This document shows positions 5,476-9,184 of a stretch of DNA of 9,184 nucleotides, in pieces. The DNA is taken from NCBI GenBank assembly GCA_023435435.1, contig JAEYRW010000192.1, forward strand, positions 1-9,184, in the 5' to 3' direction. Source of the stretch: Bacillota bacterium. GTDB lineage: Bacteria > Bacillota > Clostridia > Christensenellales > Aristaeellaceae. The notes under the pieces were generated by a model. The model ran no database searches. It was not told the DNA's origin and saw only the letters and a program-made list of their open reading frames with translations. Both the position numbers and the translations under genes were made by a program. The first letter of the stretch is position 1. Each line of letters opens with the position of its first letter.

Positions 5476-6402
5476 ATGAAGAGACGGGGTTTGCTGAAGA
5501 TCTCCGCGGCGGCACTGTGCGCTTTTTTTCTGTTGGGCACGGTGTTTTTCGCGTACTATGCGTGGCACAAGACGAGCGAGGAGGTAGACGGGCATGTGAC
5601 GTTCAAAACGACATACACGCCCTCCGACTTCGGCATCGAGGCCGAAAAGATTTCGCTGACCACGGAGGACGGGTTGACGTTGGCCGCGTGGCGCGTGGAC
5701 GCGGAAAACCCGCGCGCGGTGGTGGTCTTCGCATCCGGTTTCCACGCACCATCGGTGAGCATGTTCTTCGGCCACGCAAAAATGCTGCGCGACGCGGGCT
5801 ATTCGTCGATTCTGGTCGAACTGCGCGGACGCGGCGAGAGCGAAGGTGATACGCTGGGCGTGGGCACCACGGAGTATATGGACATCCGCGCGGCGGTCTT
5901 CTACGCGAAGGACTTGTCGCCCGCGCTGCCCGTTGTGGCGTTCGGGTTCTCCATGGGCGGGACGGCGGCCATCAACGCCATCGGCGAGACGGACGAAATC
6001 GACGCGGTCATCGCCGTGAGCGCGGCCTCAAGCTGGCCGGATATGCTCACGGACAACATGCGTCAGGGCGGCATTCCGGAAATTGCGTGCCTGGCCGAGA
6101 AGCCGTTTGTGTGGCTGGCCATGGGACTCCGCTATGGGTTTAACAAACTGCATATAAACCCTGTGGATGAAATCAAAAAGCTGAACGGGCGGCCGGCGCT
6201 TCTCATGCACTCGAGGGACGACAGGATCGTACCCTTCGAAAGCTTTTTGCGACTGACCCAGGCAGCGCCGGAGGCGGAGACCTATGTCATCGAAGGAAAC
6301 CGCCACCGCGTGTGTCAGGATGATTGCTTTCTTGATCCCCAAGAGGACGCGGACTACGCCGGCGCCATCCTTGCCTTCCTGAACGAGCACTTCGGGTCTT
6401 AA
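5476..6402 (+). CDS. Membrane-anchored alpha/beta hydrolase
   Basis: 308 residues. A charged start (MKRRG) is followed by one hydrophobic helix at about 6-29, giving an N-terminal membrane anchor or uncleaved signal with the enzyme domain probably outside the membrane. The alpha/beta hydrolase fold is complete: an oxyanion-side strand VVVFASGFHAPS (82-93), the nucleophile elbow GFSMGG with Ser159, the acid at Asp249 in HSRDDRIVP, and the histidine His277 in EGNRHRV. An ELRGRGESEG loop (115-124) is typical of esterase/aminopeptidase-type members. Two cysteines (280, 284) follow the catalytic His. The ATG at 5476 has GAGAGG eight bases upstream. It is transcribed divergently from pxpA; I see no confident promoter in the 123-bp gap. 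It ends one base from the opposing membrane protein gene. Substrate unknown; esterase or lipase activity is plausible. Confidence 0.87.
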   Translation: MKRRGLLKISAAALCAFFLLGTVFFAYYAWHKTSEEVDGHVTFKTTYTPSDFGIEAEKISLTTEDGLTLAAWRVDAENPRAVVVFASGFHAPSVSMFFGHAKMLRDAGYSSILVELRGRGESEGDTLGVGTTEYMDIRAAVFYAKDLSPALPVVAFGFSMGGTAAINAIGETDEIDAVIAVSAASSWPDMLTDNMRQGGIPEIACLAEKPFVWLAMGLRYGFNKLHINPVDEIKKLNGRPALLMHSRDDRIVPFESFLRLTQAAPEAETYVIEGNRHRVCQDDCFLDPQEDADYAGAILAFLNEHFGS

Positions 6403-6403
6403 C

Positions 6404-6844
6404 TCACATCATCCTATTGAAGTACAGTTTCAGAACGCCTTTTGCAAACACGGAGAACAGGAGCACGCATAGGAGCGTCGCAAAAACGATCCGATCCATG
6501 AACGCGGACACAACCATGGCGAGCGCCAGCGCGCAAATGATGACGTTGATCCCCACGCCACCGACTTTTTCGGCGATGAATCTGCGGCGCTCGTCGTTTT
6601 CCTCAATGTAGAGGGCCCTTCGCTTCTCTTCGTCCCGCATTCCGGCCCAATACTTGCCCATGTGGAAGATCATGACCAGCTGAAGCCCGACCAGAAACCC
6701 TGCCACGAAGGAAAGCGCGAGTCCGTTGAACGCGAATCTCTTTCCCAGCATGAAACCCAGCGCAATCACCGTAAGAACGAAGGCGTTGTATGCTCCCGCG
6801 ACGGCCAGCCGCCGTTTCAATACGTTTCGATAATTCTCCATCAT
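6404..6844 (-). CDS. Small four-helix membrane protein, partner of an XRE regulator
   Basis: 146 residues with four predicted membrane helices at about 13-33, 42-62, 97-115 and 118-138. They are arranged as two hairpins around a charged cytoplasmic-type loop (RDEEKRR to DERRRFIAEK, 70-93). The loop style, with a DER motif before the third helix, resembles small membrane proteins often encoded beside XRE regulators in Firmicutes. Function is unknown; membrane-stress or antimicrobial sensing are guesses. The start is either of two tandem ATGs (6842-6844 or 6839-6841). GGAGG lies 4 and 7 bases upstream respectively, so the second may be preferred. The first ATG overlaps the regulator stop as ATGA, so translation is coupled. 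The gene ends one base from the convergent hydrolase gene. Confidence 0.8.
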   Translation of the reverse strand: MMENYRNVLKRRLAVAGAYNAFVLTVIALGFMLGKRFAFNGLALSFVAGFLVGLQLVMIFHMGKYWAGMRDEEKRRALYIEENDERRRFIAEKVGGVGINVIICALALAMVVSAFMDRIVFATLLCVLLFSVFAKGVLKLYFNRMM

Positions 6845-7047
6845 CGTTCCTCCACATCCGAAAAATCAAACACATCCTCGATGGCGGCTCCAAAAAAGCG
6901 GGCGATCCGGTAGGCAAGAACGAGGGACGCGGTGTACTTTTCACATTCCAACGAAGTGATCGTCTGCCGCGTCACCCCCACGGCCTGTGCCAATTCCTCC
7001 TGCGAGAGTCTTTGCTTTTTCCGCAATTCCTGAATTCTGGTTCGCAT
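6841..7047 (-). CDS. XRE-family (Cro/C1-type) transcriptional regulator
   Basis: 68-residue, single-domain DNA-binding protein. The helix-turn-helix spans about residues 5-58: LRKKQRLSQEELAQAVGVTR carries the first helices, RQTITSLE is the recognition helix, and the chain ends with the common AYRIARFFGAAIEDVFDF block. It has no ligand or dimerisation extension. The ATG at 7045-7047 was chosen because GGAGGAGGG lies five bases upstream. The frame runs to 7122, but that start lies upstream of the predicted transcription start and has no ribosome binding site. The gene overlaps the membrane protein gene downstream and is preceded by a strong promoter carrying repeated palindromes, so it very likely represses itself. 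Confidence 0.92.
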   Translation of the reverse strand: MRTRIQELRKKQRLSQEELAQAVGVTRQTITSLECEKYTASLVLAYRIARFFGAAIEDVFDFSDVEER

Positions 7048-7072
7048 ATTTCCCTCCTCCTCTTTATGAATA

Positions 7073-7133
7073 GCAAGCGCGCTTTGCATTTTTAGTATAG
7101 TCAGCTTTGCGCATAATGTCAAGCATGCTTTGC
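7073..7133 (-). promoter_or_regulatory. Three-element operator of the XRE regulator
   Basis: Two matching palindromes bracket the promoter. O1 at 7073-7087 (minus strand GCAAAGCGCGCTTGC) lies at the predicted start, and O2 at 7119-7133 (GCAAAGCATGCTTGA) covers the -35. They match at 12 of 15 positions. A half-site, GCAAAGC, lies between them at 7104-7110 inside the spacer. The three GCAAAGC elements are exactly 23 bp apart (7081, 7104 and 7127). Occupancy would block RNA polymerase, which fits negative autoregulation. Confidence 0.82.
7094..7122 (-). promoter_or_regulatory. Promoter of the XRE/membrane protein operon
   Basis: On the minus strand, TTGACA (7117-7122) and TATACT (7094-7099) are separated by 17 bp. 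The predicted start is near 7087, about 40 nt before the ATG. The promoter is nearly consensus and would be strong when not repressed. Confidence 0.88.
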
Positions 7134-7165
7134 AAAAAAAAAAAAAACGCCGCTTTCGCGACGTT
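7134..7165 (-). terminator. Intrinsic terminator of the tRNA cluster
   Basis: On the minus strand, AACGTCGC and GCGGCGTT pair through a GAAA tetraloop (7146-7165, one G-U), with a run of 14 Us formed by 7134-7147. It starts five bases after the CCA end of tRNA-Lys. The U-run abuts operator O2 of the next promoter, so termination and regulation are packed without a gap. Confidence 0.94.
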
Positions 7166-7169
7166 GTTC

Positions 7170-7245
7170 TGGTACGCCTTCAGGGGCTCGAACCCTGGAC
7201 ACCCTGATTAAGAGTCAGGTGCTCTACCAACTGAGCTAAAGGCGC
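7170..7245 (-). tRNA. tRNA-Lys (CTT anticodon)
   Basis: 76 nt with encoded CCA (7170-7172). Acceptor GCGCCTT/AAGGCGT has a G-U first pair. The anticodon loop CTCTTAA places CTT at 7210-7212 (plus-strand AAG), decoding AAG. The T arm reads GGTTCGAGCC. It is the last gene of the cluster and lies three bases from the next tRNA. Confidence 0.96.
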
Positions 7246-7248
7246 ATA

Positions 7249-7324
7249 TGGAGCGGTAGACGAGACTCGGACTCGCGACCTCCACCTTGGCAAGGTGGCG
7301 CTCTACCAGCTGAGCTACTACCGC
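7249..7324 (-). tRNA. tRNA-Gly (GCC anticodon), copy 1
   Basis: 76 nt with encoded CCA. The stem CCACC/GGTGG encloses the loop TTGCCAA, giving GCC at 7289-7291, which decodes GGC and GGT. It is identical to the second copy at 7408-7483, including short flanks. Confidence 0.96.
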
Positions 7325-7330
7325 AGGGGT

Positions 7331-7404
7331 TGGAGCGGGTGATGGGAATCGGACCCACGTAGCCAGCTTGGAAGGCTGGAACTCTACCATTGAGTTACAC
7401 CCGC
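7331..7404 (-). tRNA. tRNA-Gly (TCC anticodon)
   Basis: 74 nt with encoded CCA. The stem CCAGC/GCTGG encloses the loop CTTCCAA, giving TCC at 7370-7372, which decodes GGA and GGG. It lies between two identical tRNA-Gly(GCC) genes, six and three bases away. Confidence 0.96.
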
Positions 7405-7407
7405 GTA

Positions 7408-7483
7408 TGGAGCGGTAGACGAGACTCGGACTCGCGACCTCCACCTTGGCAAGGTGGCGCTCTACCAGCTGAGCTACTACCGC
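7408..7483 (-). tRNA. tRNA-Gly (GCC anticodon), copy 2
   Basis: Identical to the copy at 7249-7324. The anticodon GCC is at 7448-7450. CCA is encoded at 7408-7410. Confidence 0.96.
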
Positions 7484-7489
7484 ATGGTC

Positions 7490-7573
7490 TGGTGCGGGCG
7501 ACGAGACTCGAACTCACACGCCTCACGGCACCAGATCCTAAATCTGGCGCGTCTGCCATTCCGCCACGCCCGC
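7490..7573 (-). tRNA. tRNA-Leu (TAG anticodon)
   Basis: 84-nt class II tRNA with encoded CCA (7490-7492) and a long variable arm (TGCCGTGAGGCGT). Acceptor GCGGGCG/CGCCCGC pairs perfectly. The stem CCAGA/TCTGG encloses the loop TTTAGGA, giving TAG at 7538-7540, which reads CUN codons. It is the first gene of the cluster. Confidence 0.96.
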
Positions 7574-7625
7574 ACGCGCCCGTACCGTCGAGACATGGGC
7601 CGACGACCAGCAAAGACCGAAGGTT

Positions 7626-7654
7626 ATTATACCGCTCGCGTCCTCAATTGTCAA
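7626..7654 (-). promoter_or_regulatory. Consensus promoter of the tRNA cluster
   Basis: On the minus strand, TTGACA (7649-7654) and TATAAT (7626-7631) have a 17-bp spacer, a perfect consensus and the same design as the tRNA-Trp promoter. The start is near 7619, about 46 nt before tRNA-Leu. The -35 lies only about 30 bp after the stop of the small CxxC protein. No terminator is visible between them, so read-through from the alpha-galactosidase operon is possible. Confidence 0.93.
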
Positions 7655-7684
7655 TATATTCGCACAAATTTTCAATGCTTCCCT

Positions 7685-7870
7685 TCACGTAAACAGCGTA
7701 CATCCCGCCGCGCGGAACCGCTCGACCATCTCGCGCAGCGCCAATTTGTCCGCGGAAAAGCGCGCGGCGAGGCAGTCCATGCAAAAAAATTCATGCGTCG
7801 CGCGGCCCATCAACTTGCGCGAAAGGCCGATCTCGTCGGAAACAAGCGCCCTGCCGCAGTCCGCGCACAT
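7685..7870 (-). CDS. Small CxxC/CxxC zinc-ribbon-like protein, unknown function
   Basis: 61 residues. Two knuckles, Cys2-x2-Cys5 and Cys30-x2-Cys33 (MCADCG and FFCMDC), would bind one metal ion. They are joined by a basic segment (SRKLMGRATHEF) and followed by a predicted helix (ADKLALREMVERFRAAG) and the tail GCTLF. From memory, small Clostridial hypothetical proteins share the pattern of a CxxCG opening, a DEI...KL segment, a CxxCLA knuckle and a GCTLF end, but I cannot confirm this. The ATG at 7868-7870 overlaps the alpha-galactosidase stop as ATGA, and the ribosome binding site is poor, so it should depend on translational coupling. The frame extends to 8128 only inside the alpha-galactosidase gene. 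Roles as a metal-binding adaptor or nucleic-acid binder are guesses. Confidence 0.72.
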   Translation of the reverse strand: MCADCGRALVSDEIGLSRKLMGRATHEFFCMDCLAARFSADKLALREMVERFRAAGCTLFT

Positions 7871-9000
7871 CACCGCGGGACCAGCTCGCAGACGTACACC
7901 CGGCAGTCGTGCGCTGGGACAGGGACGCGCATGTATTCGCGGTACGTCCTCTCTTCCCCGCCGCCGAGCACGTCGCGCGCCAGAAGGTCGAATCCCGACG
8001 AGGCGGTGAGCCCAAAGTTTGCCAGCGTCGCGGGAATCTCCCCGTCCTGCTCGTCCATGTTGAAAAAGCCCAGTGCGTATTTCCCGCCGTCGAGATGTTT
8101 TAAGAGCACGATCATCTTTTTGTTCCACGGGTGGTATGAGACCATCGGCGGACGCGCTTCGGGGTCCTGGTCAATTTTGATGAGCTCCGCGTTGGTGACA
8201 AGGGAAAGCGTCTGTCGGTCCATCTTGCGGATGTCCGAACCGAGCATCAGCGGCGCGGAGAAGAAGCACCAGAGCGCGAACTGAGAGCGGTAATCCGCGT
8301 CATTGCAGCCCGTCGCGCCCACGAGGCCTTCGCCGTACATGCCGACGGTGAGCATGTCCACATCGTTGAAGCACTCCGGAGCGGACGCGCCGAGCTTTGT
8401 GAACTGACTCTCGGCGATCTTCCGATAGGAGGCGGGACTGTCCACGATGTCTCCCGTGGAGCGGTAGAGATGCGCGCCGGTGGAACGAATCCACGACCAG
8501 ACGTCGTCGCTGCCCCAGTTGCAGGCGGAAAACACGATGTCCCGCCCGGAGGCGCGCAGCGCCAGGCCCATGCGGCGGTAAAGCGTCGGCCCGTCCACAT
8601 ATTCGGGCTTGTAACAGAAATCGTATTTCAGGAAGTCGCAGCCCCACCCGGCGAACGTTTTCGCGTCGAGGAATTCGTGGTCGAACGAACCCGGATAGTC
8701 CGCGCAGGTGCGCTGACCCGCGCAGGAGTACATGCCAAACTTAAGGCCGCGTGTATGCACATAGTCCGCCACCGCCCGCATGCCGTGTGGAAACTTGGCC
8801 GGGTCAGGCACAATGCAATCCGTTTGAGGGTCGCGTTCCTTCCTGCTCCAGCAGTCATCGATGACGATGTATTCATAGCCCGCGTCCCTGAGTCCCAGTT
8901 TGATAAACGCGTCCGCGCTTTCGCGGATTAGTCCGTCCGATATCTTATCCCCGAACGTATTCCAGGTGTTCCAGCCCATGGGCGGCGTTCTGACGAGCAT
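7870..9000 (-). CDS. Alpha-galactosidase, glycoside hydrolase family 27
   Basis: 376-residue cytoplasmic retaining alpha-galactosidase, which would hydrolyse terminal alpha-linked galactose from melibiose- or raffinose-type sugars after uptake. GH27 signatures in order: PPMGWNTWN at 6-14, VIDDCW at 46-51 with substrate-binding Asp48/Asp49, FLKYDFC at 123-129 with the nucleophile Asp127, CNWG at 160-163, YRSTGDIVDS at 179-188 with the acid/base Asp184, and FNDVDMLTVG at 211-220 (usually WNDPDML, so a mild variant). A C-terminal beta domain follows from about 290. There is no signal peptide. The ATG at 8998-9000 has GGAGG seven bases upstream. No sugar transporter or regulator is in the window. 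It is followed by the coupled CxxC protein gene. Alpha-N-acetylgalactosaminidase is the main alternative within the family. Confidence 0.94.
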   Translation of the reverse strand: MLVRTPPMGWNTWNTFGDKISDGLIRESADAFIKLGLRDAGYEYIVIDDCWSRKERDPQTDCIVPDPAKFPHGMRAVADYVHTRGLKFGMYSCAGQRTCADYPGSFDHEFLDAKTFAGWGCDFLKYDFCYKPEYVDGPTLYRRMGLALRASGRDIVFSACNWGSDDVWSWIRSTGAHLYRSTGDIVDSPASYRKIAESQFTKLGASAPECFNDVDMLTVGMYGEGLVGATGCNDADYRSQFALWCFFSAPLMLGSDIRKMDRQTLSLVTNAELIKIDQDPEARPPMVSYHPWNKKMIVLLKHLDGGKYALGFFNMDEQDGEIPATLANFGLTASSGFDLLARDVLGGGEERTYREYMRVPVPAHDCRVYVCELVPR

Positions 9001-9029
9001 TTGATTTCCTCCCCTGTTCTTCCACCGCG

Positions 9030-9059
9030 ATTATACCCCCGGGTGCCAGAGAATGTCAA
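9030..9059 (-). promoter_or_regulatory. Promoter of the alpha-galactosidase operon
   Basis: On the minus strand, TTGACA (9054-9059) and TATAAT (9030-9035) have an 18-bp spacer. The start is near 9023, giving a leader of about 23 nt with GGAGG. The right octamer array begins 12 bp upstream of the -35, where array length could affect promoter strength. Confidence 0.88.
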
Positions 9060-9070
9060 GAATTGGAAGC

Positions 9071-9184
9071 GCCCTTTGGCCCTTTGGCCCTTTGGCCCTT
9101 TGGCCCTTTGGCCCTTTGGCCCTTTGGCCCTTTGGCCCTTTGGCCCTTTGGCCCTTTGGCCCTTTGGCGCTTTGGCCCTTTGGC
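9071..9184. repeat. Right octamer tandem array, unit GCCCTTTG (GGCCCTTT)
   Basis: 14 complete 8-bp units (9071-9182) run to the window end. All are identical except one C to G change at 9169 in the thirteenth unit. The unit differs from the left array only by TC versus CT in the middle (GGCCTCTT and GGCCCTTT). It has the same strand orientation and the same GGCC core. The array is cut by the window edge, so the full copy number is unknown. It lies outside any gene, upstream of the alpha-galactosidase promoter. Confidence 0.96.

Larger units (their letters stand above)
7247..7484. repeat. 79-bp direct repeat made by the duplicated tRNA-Gly(GCC)
   Basis: 7247-7325 and 7406-7484 are identical over 79 bp at an offset of 159 bp. 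The repeat covers the whole tRNA, TAT on one flank and one A on the other. The intervening 80 bp hold tRNA-Gly(TCC). The pattern suggests a recent tandem duplication in the cluster. Confidence 0.95.

Noticed and set aside
7208..7613. Minus-strand frames across the tRNA cluster
   Set aside because: They are translations of tRNA genes; the tRNA folds account for the sequence.
7454..8284. Plus-strand frame of 276 residues
   Set aside because: It crosses tRNA-Leu, the tRNA promoter and the antisense of two real genes.

Overview
The window looks like gene-dense chromosome from a GC-rich Firmicute, most likely a member of the Clostridia. The evidence is strong AGGAGG/GGAGG ribosome binding sites, near-perfect TTGACA/TATAAT promoters, tRNA genes with encoded CCA ends, an XRE regulator coupled to a small four-helix membrane protein, and the types of enzyme present. 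The lineage is inferred from style and was not tested by any search. Both ends lie inside octamer tandem repeats (GGCCTCTT on the left, GGCCCTTT on the right), so this is probably a whole contig whose assembly stopped at low-complexity DNA.

Layout from left to right. Positions 1-222 are the left octamer array, followed by a leftward promoter that would fire into it. 312-1082 (-) is a UlaG-like metallo-beta-lactamase-fold hydrolase with its own promoter. 1083-1548 has no credible gene. 1549-1622 (+) is a solitary tRNA-Trp with a consensus promoter and a strong terminator. 1870-2919 (+) is a cysteine-rich beta-propeller of the lactonase family, with a terminator folded over its stop codon. 2916-5352 (-) is a tight pxpA-pxpB-pxpC operon for ATP-dependent 5-oxoprolinase, whose genes are linked by two ATGA overlaps. 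5476-6402 (+) is a membrane-anchored alpha/beta hydrolase. 6404-7047 (-) is an XRE regulator/four-helix membrane protein pair behind a promoter with three evenly spaced operator elements. 7170-7573 (-) is a five-tRNA cluster (Leu-Gly-Gly-Gly-Lys in transcription order) with a consensus promoter and a terminator. 7685-9000 (-) is a GH27 alpha-galactosidase coupled to a 61-residue CxxC/CxxC protein. The right octamer array starts just upstream of that promoter and runs off the end.

The genes do not form one pathway. They are short independent units: 5-oxoproline recycling to glutamate, alpha-galactoside hydrolysis, two putative sugar-lactone or sugar-phosphate hydrolases, a self-regulated membrane module, and tRNA supply. 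The least explained parts are the paired octamer arrays, the operator layout of the XRE promoter, and the small zinc-ribbon-like protein translated from the end of the alpha-galactosidase gene. I see no defence system, transposase, CRISPR array or prophage gene.
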